This document shows positions 1-5,558 of a DNA stretch of 5,610 nt, one piece after another. The stretch comes from an uncultured Clostridia bacterium (lineage in GTDB: Bacteria > Bacillota_A > Clostridia > Christensenellales > Aristaeellaceae). The stretch's first letter is position 1; the number at the start of each line of letters is the position of its first letter. The stretch is taken from assembly GCA_934645275.1 (NCBI GenBank), contig CAKUDW010000143.1:1-5610 (forward strand), written 5' to 3'. The translations under genes and the position numbers were made by a program. Below the pieces are notes generated by a model that had not been told where the DNA came from, searched no databases, and saw nothing but the letters and a program-made list of their open reading frames with translations.

Positions 1-640
1 AGCCGCCGGTAGCAAACCAGAGATTGCCCTCGTAGTCGAACACCACGGACAGCAGGTTCTGGCTCAGTTCCTTGCCCAGCGCCGCCTCGGCCGCGGCCTT
101 GATATCGATATCCAGCACCTTTTCAAACTCGGGCAGCACGTTGCCCTCCTCGTCGGTGGCGCGCAGCATCAGCACATGGTTATTGCTGGTGGGGCAGACA
201 ATACGGTTTTCATTGTCCAGGAAAGTGTAGGAGCTCTGGATCATGTATCCGCCGCCGTCGTGCTGCTTGGGCGAGAAATAGCCCAGCGTCTTGGTTTCTT
301 CGGCGTTCAGATCGCGAATCGCGATTCCGCCCAGCAGCGGAACCACCGCGTGACCATAGCTGTCGAAATAAATCGCGGGAGACGCGTTGGCATTGGTGGT
401 TTCGTAGGAAACGTTGATTTCCGGATAGATGCCGAGCGGCAAGATTTCGTCAGTGCTGTCGGTATTATAACCGTCGTGATGAATGTTCGCGTCGCTCTTC
501 GCCATATAGGGATTCTCGTCCACCTGCTTGGGGCGCAGCGCCTTCACCGGCAGCGCGGCGGCGTTTGCGGCGGCCGCGAGGCTCAGAACCGCAATCAACA
601 TTGCGGCGATTGCAAGGCGAATGGTTTTTCTCATTTTCAT
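1..640 (-). CDS. Sec-exported propeller-like protein, 3' end cut by window
   Basis: The first 213 codons lie in the window and the gene continues past base 1. The start is ATG at 640 (MKMRK...), because GAGGAGG lies 8 nt upstream; an in-frame ATG at 646 is only 2 nt from the same site. Residues 1-27 form a typical signal peptide: basic start, hydrophobic core of about 9-25, and an ANA cleavage site after Ala27. There is no lipobox cysteine, so the protein should be secreted or held by a part not visible here. The mature part is rich in Asp, Asn, Tyr and Gly. It has three similar strand-turn units near residues 89-102 (AIYFDSYGHAVVPL), 138-151 (YTFLDNENRIVCPT) and 199-212 (VVFDYEGNLWFATG), a pattern typical of beta-propeller (SMP-30/PQQ-like) blades. 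The family is not recognised with certainty and no enzymatic function can be claimed. It starts 40 bp after the pseudo-receiver gene on the same strand with no terminator between, so the two are probably co-transcribed. Confidence 0.75.
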   Translation of the reverse strand, partial: MKMRKTIRLAIAAMLIAVLSLAAAANAAALPVKALRPKQVDENPYMAKSDANIHHDGYNTDSTDEILPLGIYPEINVSYETTNANASPAIYFDSYGHAVVPLLGGIAIRDLNAEETKTLGYFSPKQHDGGGYMIQSSYTFLDNENRIVCPTSNNHVLMLRATDEEGNVLPEFEKVLDIDIKAAAEAALGKELSQNLLSVVFDYEGNLWFATGG

Positions 641-680
641 TGGCATATCCTCCTCAATTTATGTTCTCCCTTTGAATTGG

Positions 681-1055
681 TTAAACCGCGTTTTTTCCTT
701 CGAGCCAGGCGTTCAACCCCTGCTGAAGCTTTTCCTCGGTAGCGGGTTCCAGCATGAAATACGCTACTCTCAGCCGAAATGCCTGAAGCGAAAAATCCAG
801 ATCGCTGCACCAGATAACCCCGCACGCGGGCAAAAGCGATCGAAGATGTTCCACTGCGTTCAACCCTGCCACGCCGGGCAGTGCAACCAGTGCGTTCGTC
901 GGCGCGGCCTTCTGCGCGCTTTCGAAAAAGTGTTCCTGATTCTGATGGCATTCAATCTGCGGAAACAGGCCCCTTTCATTGCAGAAACGCGTGATTTGCT
1001 CCGCATAATTTTGGCCCTGCATTTCCCTGTCCGTCAGCACGGCAATTCGGTACAC
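681..1055 (-). CDS. Stand-alone degenerate (pseudo-)receiver domain protein
   Basis: The 124-aa product has the length and layout of one CheY-like receiver and no output domain. The start is GTG at 1055, with AGGAGG 6 nt upstream. Residues 3-9 (RIAVLTD) match strand beta1, but the usual DD pair is reduced to one Asp at 9. Residues 60-72 (PGVAGLNAVEHLR) align without gaps with PGANGIETAKVLR of the adjacent LytTR regulator. That places Leu56 where the phosphoacceptor Asp belongs. Ser84 can serve as the beta4 Thr/Ser. The region FRLRVAYFMLEPATEEKL (93-110) aligns with FQVRAMHYLVKPFTEEDV of the regulator, so the conserved Lys is Glu103. It should therefore not be phosphorylated in the usual way. 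By inference it could bind the neighbouring regulator or kinase as a modulator, or be a decaying duplicate; its good ribosome binding site and promoter argue for a functional gene. It is probably the first gene of an operon with the secreted protein downstream. Confidence 0.75.
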   Translation of the reverse strand: MYRIAVLTDREMQGQNYAEQITRFCNERGLFPQIECHQNQEHFFESAQKAAPTNALVALPGVAGLNAVEHLRSLLPACGVIWCSDLDFSLQAFRLRVAYFMLEPATEEKLQQGLNAWLEGKNAV

Positions 1056-1096
1056 GGCGCACCTCCTCTCTCAAATCCGCTTTTCCTGTCGAATTC

Positions 1097-1124
1097 AGTA
1101 TATAAAAACCACCGTCCTTTTCAA
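1097..1124 (-). promoter_or_regulatory. Sigma-A-type promoter for the pseudo-receiver operon
   Basis: Read on the minus strand, TTGAAA (1124-1119) and TATACT (1102-1097) are separated by 16 bp, close to the vegetative consensus. The expected start of transcription near 1090 leaves a leader of about 35 nt before the GTG at 1055. An inverted repeat, AAAAACC (1104-1110) and GGTTTTT (1125-1131), brackets the spacer and -35 region and may be an operator. Confidence 0.6.
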
Positions 1125-1130
1125 GGTTTT

Positions 1131-1159
1131 TGGCACAAAACGGGCGATAATGGCACGAA
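1131..1159. promoter_or_regulatory. Candidate LytTR-type direct-repeat binding site
   Basis: TGGCACAAA at 1131-1139 and TGGCACGAA at 1151-1159 match at 8 of 9 positions and start exactly 20 bp apart, about two helical turns. LytTR regulators typically bind pairs of roughly 9-bp direct repeats about two turns apart, so this fits a site for the regulator encoded at 1241. The repeats lie just upstream of the minus-strand -35 (about -41 to -69 from its predicted start) and further upstream of the plus-strand -10 (about -53 to -81). That suggests activation of the pseudo-receiver operon more than of the two-component genes. Binding by this regulator is inferred. Confidence 0.4.
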
Positions 1160-1196
1160 TTCCCGACCCGCACACATACCCGTTTCCGGCCCGCTG

Positions 1197-1205
1197 TGGT
1201 ATAAT
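1197..1205 (+). promoter_or_regulatory. Extended -10 promoter of the two-component operon
   Basis: TGGTATAAT gives a perfect -10 hexamer (1200-1205) preceded by the TGN extension. The bases at the usual -35 distance (about 1176-1182) do not resemble TTGACA. Extended -10 promoters with a weak -35 are common in Gram-positive bacteria and often depend on an activator. Predicted transcription starts near 1212, leaving a leader of about 29 nt with the ribosome site AAAGGAG at 1224-1230. Confidence 0.6.
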
Positions 1206-1240
1206 TAATATGGATATTTGTGCAAAGGAGCGCACCGTTT

Positions 1241-1957
1241 ATGAGAATAGCGATTGTGGACGACCTTCCGGGCGAGCGGACGCTCTTGCGAAACCGGCTG
1301 GAAAACGCGCTGAGCCGCCGCAGCGTTCAGGCAGATTTTTTCGAATACGAAAGTGGCGAGACCCTGCTAACCGCTGCGAAGCAGCAGCGCTTCACCGCCG
1401 TGTTTCTGGATATCTACATGCCGGGTGCGAACGGCATTGAAACCGCAAAGGTTCTGCGCGGCTTCGACTCGGACTGCCTGCTGATTTTCACCACGACATC
1501 GACCGAGCACGCGCTGGAAGGCTTTCAGGTACGCGCGATGCATTATCTCGTAAAACCGTTCACGGAGGAAGATGTGCGCTGCCTGACAGACGAGCTGCTC
1601 TCTCGAATTCCACAGCCGGATAAATACATGGACGTCAAAATTAATGGCAGCGACGTCCGCCTGGCTTACAGGAACATCGTCTATGCTGAGCATTTCGCGC
1701 ACATGATTCACATTCACACGTCGGCAAAAAAGACGCTCATCACCCGGCAGCCATTTCGGGAATTCACTGCGCCGCTCAGAGACGACGCGCGCTTTTTCAT
1801 CTGCGGCCGCGGAGTGATCGCCAATCTGGAGCACGCCGCGGATTTCGAGGATGCGACCTTCATCATGGACGAAGGTAGCCGAGTGCCCGTCGGCCGGGAT
1901 CTGGTTAAAAGCGCGCGGCAGGCATTTATGGAATTCTTGCTGGAAAGGGGACTTTGA
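1241..1957 (+). CDS. LytTR-family response regulator (AgrA/LytR-like)
   Basis: The 238-aa cytoplasmic protein is a phosphorylation-switched transcription factor, almost certainly partnered with the kinase that follows. The receiver domain spans about residues 1-120. It has the acidic pair Asp7-Asp8, the phosphoacceptor Asp57 in FLDIYMPG, the beta4 threonines at 84-85 and Lys105 in YLVKPF, so it looks fully competent. Residues of about 128-235 form a LytTR DNA-binding domain, with the typical start DVKINGSDVRLAYRNIVYAE and the segment FFICGRGVIANLEHAADFE. The length is normal for the family. I chose ATG at 1241 because AAAGGAG lies 10 nt upstream; an in-frame GTG at 1220 would overlap that site. 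The kinase gene follows after 2 bp, so the two are co-transcribed and probably translationally coupled. The likely targets are its own divergent intergenic region and the operon on the other side. Confidence 0.93.
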   Translation: MRIAIVDDLPGERTLLRNRLENALSRRSVQADFFEYESGETLLTAAKQQRFTAVFLDIYMPGANGIETAKVLRGFDSDCLLIFTTTSTEHALEGFQVRAMHYLVKPFTEEDVRCLTDELLSRIPQPDKYMDVKINGSDVRLAYRNIVYAEHFAHMIHIHTSAKKTLITRQPFREFTAPLRDDARFFICGRGVIANLEHAADFEDATFIMDEGSRVPVGRDLVKSARQAFMEFLLERGL

Positions 1958-1959
1958 AA

Positions 1960-3279
1960 ATGGCAGACGCGCTGGGCCCCATATTGGAGCTTGCGGTCGT
2001 AATTCCCGGCCTCCTATTGGCCTATATTCCCGTTAAATCCTATCTGCGGCAGCCCGCCTCGAAGCTGCTCGTCTGGCTTTTGCCGTTGATGCTGGGAATC
2101 TGCGTCGGCGGCGGATTGGTATGCTGTCATCTGCACATTTCCACCGCACCGGCGTTGGCTGCCGGGGTGCTGGTCGCAATGGGAATCTACATTAGAACGC
2201 TCCGAATCTCGCTGTGGAAATCCGGAACGGTCGCGCTGTCGGTCTGCGCGGTGTTCGCCTGCCTGAACAGCCTGTCTCGTGCCCTCGACGCGACCATCGC
2301 CGTCCATCAGGGCGCGGCGGAAAACGAAATGTGGTTTTGTCTGAGAACCGGCGTCTGCTACAATGCCATGTGCTGGTTAACCGTAGCGATCGCCTGCTAT
2401 CCCGCAGGCCACATCGTGCGCAGGATGATTGAAGACGACAATTTTGCGCAGACCTGGTACACCTTCTGGATACTGCCGCTCATCTTCATTGCGCTGAACC
2501 TGTTCATGGTTCCGCAGCGCCGCGAGACGCTGTACACGGGCCGAGTGTTGCAGGGCTACGTCATCATCAGCTTCGCATTGCTGATTCTGCTGCTCTGGTT
2601 CAACATTGTCTTTTTAATGATGGCCAACAGCCTGAACCGAAACGCCAAACTACAGCAGGAAAACCACTTTCTCTCCATACAACAGGAGCGCTACGAGAAT
2701 CTCAAAACTGCAATTGAAGACGCGCGGCAGGCCCGGCACGACATGCGCCATCACTTCAACCAGATTTCCACCATGGTGGAAAATGAGGAATGGGCGGCGG
2801 TCAAGACTTATCTGACCGGGGTTACGGGCAGGCTTCCCGGCGCAGACATGAGTTTCTGCGAAAACCGTGCCGCGGACAGCGTGATCGGCTATTACTGCGC
2901 GCTCGCAAGGCGGGAAAGCGTTCCATTCCATGTGCGGGCCGACCTGCCCGCGCAACTGCCCATAGATGAAATCGATATGTGCCTCGTACTTTCCAACCTT
3001 CTGGAAAATGCGTTGGAGGCAAGCCTGCAAACTGCTCCGGCACGGCGGCAGATTGCCATACAGGCCCATATGCACTCCAACCGTCTGCTGCTGATTCAGG
3101 TTCAAAACGCTTTCGACGGCGAAATCCACGAAAAGAGCGGCATATTTCAATCCTCGAAGCGAAGGGGCAACGGCATGGGCGTTCAGTCTGTTCGCCGCAT
3201 CGCCGAAAAGAGCGGCGGCGCAAGCACCTTTACCCATGAGAACGGCGTATTTTCCGCAAAGGTCATGCTCCGCGGATGA
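1960..3279 (+). CDS. Multi-pass GHKL sensor histidine kinase (AgrC-like)
   Basis: The 439-aa membrane kinase probably senses a signal at the membrane and phosphorylates the regulator encoded just upstream. About seven hydrophobic segments are visible, near residues 8-25, 36-56, 64-80, 88-105, 131-148, 166-184 and 198-222. A helical linker (about 225-258) follows. The phosphoacceptor is probably His260 in ARHDMRHHFNQIS, typical of AgrC/LytS-type kinases. The ATPase domain covers about 335-437. Its N-box is VLSNLLENALEAS (Asn346, Asn350) and its G-box is GNGMG (403-407), so it looks catalytically intact. I chose ATG at 1960 because the purine-rich AAAGGGG lies 9 nt upstream. An in-frame TTG at 1954 would overlap the regulator's stop by 4 bp but sits only 3 nt from that site. 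No AgrB/AgrD-type peptide or processing gene is visible nearby, so the ligand is unknown. A strong hairpin 30 bp downstream ends the operon. Confidence 0.92.
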   Translation: MADALGPILELAVVIPGLLLAYIPVKSYLRQPASKLLVWLLPLMLGICVGGGLVCCHLHISTAPALAAGVLVAMGIYIRTLRISLWKSGTVALSVCAVFACLNSLSRALDATIAVHQGAAENEMWFCLRTGVCYNAMCWLTVAIACYPAGHIVRRMIEDDNFAQTWYTFWILPLIFIALNLFMVPQRRETLYTGRVLQGYVIISFALLILLLWFNIVFLMMANSLNRNAKLQQENHFLSIQQERYENLKTAIEDARQARHDMRHHFNQISTMVENEEWAAVKTYLTGVTGRLPGADMSFCENRAADSVIGYYCALARRESVPFHVRADLPAQLPIDEIDMCLVLSNLLENALEASLQTAPARRQIAIQAHMHSNRLLLIQVQNAFDGEIHEKSGIFQSSKRRGNGMGVQSVRRIAEKSGGASTFTHENGVFSAKVMLRG

Positions 3280-3308
3280 TTAAGCCAGCATGCAAAGTCA
3301 CACTGCAA

Positions 3309-3357
3309 AGGGCTGCGAAGGAACGAAAAATGTTCCTTCGCAGCCCTCGTCCTTTTT
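3309..3357 (+). terminator. Strong hairpin terminator between convergent operons
   Basis: A perfect 16-bp inverted repeat (3309-3324 with 3332-3347; arm AGGGCTGCGAAGGAAC) has a 7-nt loop, followed after 5 nt by TTTTT (3353-3357). It ends the two-component operon. On the minus strand the same hairpin lies 22 nt beyond the reductase stop, but only TTT follows it, so it would be a weaker terminator in that direction. It is probably shared by the two convergent operons. Confidence 0.85.
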
Positions 3358-3369
3358 ATGGACGCGCTG

Positions 3370-4506
3370 TTATCGGCTCATGCGCTTAACGAAATCCGCC
3401 AGCGCGTCGGGAATGTGTATCTGCTGGGGACAGACCTGTTCACAGCTGTGACAGGCGATGCAGGCGGAGGGCTGATGCTCCGCCGGAAGAGACGCGAGCT
3501 TCATTGAAGCAATGAACATGCCGGAACCCGCCGCCATGGCTTCGTTGTACAGCTTCAACAGGTCGGGAATGGGCAGTTGCATCGGACAATGGCTCACGCA
3601 ATAGTGGCAGGCCGTGCAGGGCACCGTCGTGCGGCGAATCATCCCGTCGGCAATGGAGAGAATCAATTGCATTTCCTCTGCGTTCAGCGGCTTGAGCTGC
3701 GCGTAGGTAGCGATGTTATCCTGCACCTGTTGCAGGTTGGTCATGCCCGACAGCGTAACCGTGACGCCGGGCAGACTTTGCAGGAAGCGGAAGGCCCAGG
3801 CTGGGACACCCTCGTCCGGACGGGCTGCCTTCAGCAGCGCCTCGTCCTCGGGGCGCTGCTTCGCCAGCTGGCCACCGCGCACCGGCTCCATCACCCACAC
3901 GGGAATATTCCATTCCCGCAGCAGCTCAAGCTTACCCTTTGCATCCTGGAAGCTCCAGTCAAAGTAATTCAGCTCGATCTGGCAGAATTCCATATCCCTG
4001 CCATAAGCTTCCAGGAATCGGCGCATGGTGGGAATATCGCCGTGGGCGGAGAAACCCAAATGCCGTATGCGGCCGCTGCGCTTCTGCGCCATCAGATAAT
4101 CAAAGGTACCGTATTTAGGATCCAGATAGGCGTCTATGTTCATTTCGCATACATTGTGAAACAGGTAGAAATCAAAGCAATCCACGCGGCACTTTTCGAG
4201 CTGCTTTTCGAAAATTTCCGCCGTCTTACCCATGTTGTTCAGATCATAGCCGGGGAACTTGGAGGCCAGATAGAAGCTCTCTCGCGGGTACTTCGCCAGC
4301 AGTTCGCCCACCACCAGCTCGGAATTGCCGCCGTGGTAGCCCCACGCGGTATCGTAGTAATTCACACCGTGCGCCATGCAGTAATCCACCATTTCCTGTG
4401 CGGTCCGCGCGTCGATTCGGCTATCGTCGCCGTCCAGAACCGGCAAGCGCATGTTGCCCATGCCCAGCGCAGAAAGCTTCATTCCCTGAAAATCATTGTA
4501 AATCAT
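3370..4506 (-). CDS. Aldo/keto reductase with two C-terminal 4Fe-4S clusters
   Basis: The 378-aa cytoplasmic oxidoreductase belongs to the aldo/keto reductase family that carries a ferredoxin-like tail (COG1453 type). The TIM-barrel part spans about residues 1-290. The catalytic tetrad is visible: Asp52 and Tyr57 in YYDTAWGYHG, Lys83 in LASKFPG, and His117 in LFHNV. The tail has two four-cysteine motifs, Cys297/300/303/307 (CTACHYCVSHCP) and Cys349/352/355/359 (CIACHSCEQVCP), each the pattern of a 4Fe-4S cluster. The protein may therefore exchange electrons through iron-sulfur centres instead of, or besides, NAD(P)H. The substrate is unknown. ATG at 4506 has GGGAGGAG 8 nt upstream. It follows the MerR gene by 100 bp on the same strand with no convincing promoter or terminator between. 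It is thus probably under the MerR promoter, which fits a role in reducing reactive aldehydes or other electrophiles (inference). Confidence 0.93.
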   Translation of the reverse strand: MIYNDFQGMKLSALGMGNMRLPVLDGDDSRIDARTAQEMVDYCMAHGVNYYDTAWGYHGGNSELVVGELLAKYPRESFYLASKFPGYDLNNMGKTAEIFEKQLEKCRVDCFDFYLFHNVCEMNIDAYLDPKYGTFDYLMAQKRSGRIRHLGFSAHGDIPTMRRFLEAYGRDMEFCQIELNYFDWSFQDAKGKLELLREWNIPVWVMEPVRGGQLAKQRPEDEALLKAARPDEGVPAWAFRFLQSLPGVTVTLSGMTNLQQVQDNIATYAQLKPLNAEEMQLILSIADGMIRRTTVPCTACHYCVSHCPMQLPIPDLLKLYNEAMAAGSGMFIASMKLASLPAEHQPSACIACHSCEQVCPQQIHIPDALADFVKRMSR

Positions 4507-4606
4507 ATGCTTCTCTCCTCCCTTTTCTGTTCAAAACCCGGTGCGATTTCCCTCTGAGAAAACTGCCGTACAGTCAATGTCGCCAGGATTGCTCGCTTCC
4601 AGTCAG

Positions 4607-5008
4607 TCAATCCCGGGCGTCTTCCCCTGCTTCGGTCTTCCAGCTCAGCACGCCGGTTTGCACCGCCACTTCATAACGCCCAACCTTGTAGGAAAGCCGC
4701 GCTATGGTTTCATCAAGCTGCGCACGCTGCGCCTTCAGCTCCTCCAAAACCTGGTTGAGCAGGTCGCGCCGCGCAACAAATGTGCTGTCTCCGGCCTGAA
4801 ACAGTTTCACATATTCGGCAATGCGTTCCACAGGAACGCCCGCATTGCGCATGCAGACCGCATTTTCAACCCAGCCGATATCCTCCGCGCCGTAATCGCG
4901 AATTCCGCTGGCAGAACGCCGCACCTGCGGAATTACACCGATTTTTTCATAATAGCGCAGCGTATCCGGCGTAAGCCCATAGCGATCGCACACCTGTTTT
5001 ATGGTCAT
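4607..5008 (-). CDS. MerR-family regulator, NmlR/AdhR-like
   Basis: The 133-aa DNA-binding protein has the N-terminal MerR winged helix-turn-helix (about residues 1-70; MTIKQVCDRYGLTPDTLRYYEKIGVIP, then SGIRDY). A dimerising helix (about 77-112) follows, with a short tail. The length and the VCMRNAGVPVERIAEYVKLFQ segment match the small aldehyde- or electrophile-responsive MerR proteins. Cys52 sits at the position described as the sensing cysteine in Bacillus subtilis AdhR; the other cysteine is Cys7. Metal-binding cysteines of the MerR/CueR type are absent. ATG at 5008 has GAGGAGG 7 nt upstream. A MerR-type operator-promoter lies directly upstream, so the gene is very likely autoregulated together with the reductase behind it. 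Proteins of this type bend the DNA to activate promoters with an over-long spacer. The actual inducer is inferred, not shown. Confidence 0.9.
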   Translation of the reverse strand: MTIKQVCDRYGLTPDTLRYYEKIGVIPQVRRSASGIRDYGAEDIGWVENAVCMRNAGVPVERIAEYVKLFQAGDSTFVARRDLLNQVLEELKAQRAQLDETIARLSYKVGRYEVAVQTGVLSWKTEAGEDARD

Positions 5009-5028
5009 TCGCTCGCCTCCTCAGGCTG

Positions 5029-5059
5029 AGTATATACCATGGAGTTAGCTCCAGGTCAA
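5029..5059 (-). promoter_or_regulatory. MerR-type promoter with 19-bp spacer and operator dyad
   Basis: On the minus strand, TTGACC (5059-5054) and TATACT (5034-5029) are separated by 19 bp, longer than the optimal 17 and diagnostic of MerR-activated promoters. The spacer contains the dyad TGGAGCTAACTCCA (5053-5040), with TGGAG and CTCCA arms around CTAA. This closely resembles operators of NmlR/AdhR-type regulators. Transcription would start near 5022, almost at the GAGGAGG (5022-5016), so the leader would be only about 14 nt. Confidence 0.82.
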
Positions 5060-5103
5060 TGCTGAGCAGGGTTAATTTTCAGGAAAATGCGCCGTGCAGG
5101 CAA

Positions 5104-5292
5104 TCAACGTGAAAACAGCCGCCCGGCACCTTCGTTCTGCGCAACAAAGGCAGAAATGGACTGCATATAGGCGGTGGGAATCAGCAGAATAAACATCACC
5201 AGCTTTTCCGCAATGCCCACGCCCGCGGAGACCACTTCTCCAAGTGCGTTGACAAAGCCCAGCAGGATGAGATACAACATCCTGATGATCTC
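5104..5292 (-). pseudogene. MATE efflux transporter fragment (central part), inverted
   Basis: On the minus strand, the frame between a TAG at 5295-5293 and a TGA at 5106-5104 reads EIIRMLYLILLGFVNALG, then VVSAGVGIAEKLVMFILLIPTAYMQSISAFVAQNEGAG. This is the conserved start of the second half of a NorM-like MATE transporter (about TM7-TM8). A full MATE protein has about 450 residues; about 55 remain. The match stops abruptly after GAG, near 5120, and runs into RLFSR and a stop. An ATG at 5280 with AGGAG 9 nt upstream could by chance allow a 58-aa product. I read this as a remnant with a rearrangement breakpoint at each end. Family assignment is by motif recognition from memory. Confidence 0.6.
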
Positions 5293-5485
5293 CTACTGGC
5301 AATCCATCCAGCATACGAAGCAGGCGCTGCTGGTTTTCCTGTCGCGCAGCCTCCTGTGGCCGACGGTACTGACCATCCTTCTGCCCCTGATTTTCGGCAG
5401 CGACGTGATCTGGCTGTGCCTTTCTCTGAGCGAGGGAATCACAGCCTGCACCGCATTTGTCCTGCTGACGCGGCAAAGGCAGTGA
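5281..5485 (+). pseudogene. MATE efflux transporter fragment (C-terminal end)
   Basis: The plus-strand frame ending in TGA at 5483-5485 reads LMISYWQSIQHTKQALLVFLSR, then LLWPTVLTILLPLIFGSDVIWLCLSLSEG and a final hydrophobic segment closing in LLTRQRQ. This matches the last part (about TM11-TM12) of MATE transporters, where SYFQ-x-I-G-K-x-KQAL precedes the last two helices. The open frame extends left to 5174, but residues coded before about 5281 are antisense to the other MATE fragment and have no MATE character, so I do not take 5174 as a real start. There is no convincing ribosome site before ATG 5285. This piece looks like the MepA-like subfamily while the inverted piece looks NorM-like, so they may derive from two genes. 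Confidence 0.6.
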
Positions 5486-5496
5486 AACGGACACCG

Positions 5497-5525
5497 TTGC
5501 AAACAAGTTCGTACTATGGTACGAT
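5497..5525 (+). promoter_or_regulatory. Promoter with operator-like dyad over the -10
   Basis: TTGCAA (5497-5502) and TACGAT (5520-5525) are spaced 17 bp, each matching the vegetative consensus at 4 of 6 bases. A 6-bp-arm dyad, TCGTAC-TATG-GTACGA (5509-5524), covers the end of the spacer and most of the -10, where a bound repressor would block transcription. GTAC-containing dyads are seen at HxlR/MarR-type operators, but no such regulator is in the window. The predicted start near 5532 leaves about 27 nt before the next gene. Confidence 0.45.
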
Positions 5526-5558
5526 AAGGTGAGCAAAATATAAAAGGAGAATGAGTCT

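Noticed and set aside
637..951. 104-codon minus-strand frame overlapping the pseudo-receiver
   Set aside because: It is an Arg-rich, low-complexity alternate-frame reading of the same strand with no family features.
176..1208. Open frames of 188 and 226 codons on the plus strand
   Set aside because: They are antisense to the secreted protein and pseudo-receiver genes, which have signal peptide, domain pattern and ribosome sites; the plus-strand translations lack any of these.
1954..1959. TTG start of the kinase overlapping the regulator's stop codon
   Set aside because: The spacing to AAAGGGG is only 3 nt, while ATG at 1960 has 9 nt; the choice changes only two residues.
2650..3237. 195-codon minus-strand frame inside the kinase gene
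   Set aside because: It is antisense to the intact H-, N- and G-box region of the histidine kinase.
3577..4557. Long 326-codon open frame on the plus strand
   Set aside because: It lies antisense to the aldo/keto reductase, whose catalytic and cluster motifs are intact. Its His/Val/Ala-rich translation has no recognisable domain and there is no ribosome site.
4507..4606. Possible separate promoter for the reductase (TTGACT on the minus strand)
   Set aside because: No acceptable -10 hexamer lies 16-18 bp downstream, so read-through from the MerR promoter is more likely.
5174..5280. Leftward extension of the plus-strand MATE fragment to ATG 5174
   Set aside because: This part is antisense to the inverted MATE fragment, its translation is unlike any transporter, and no ribosome site precedes 5174.
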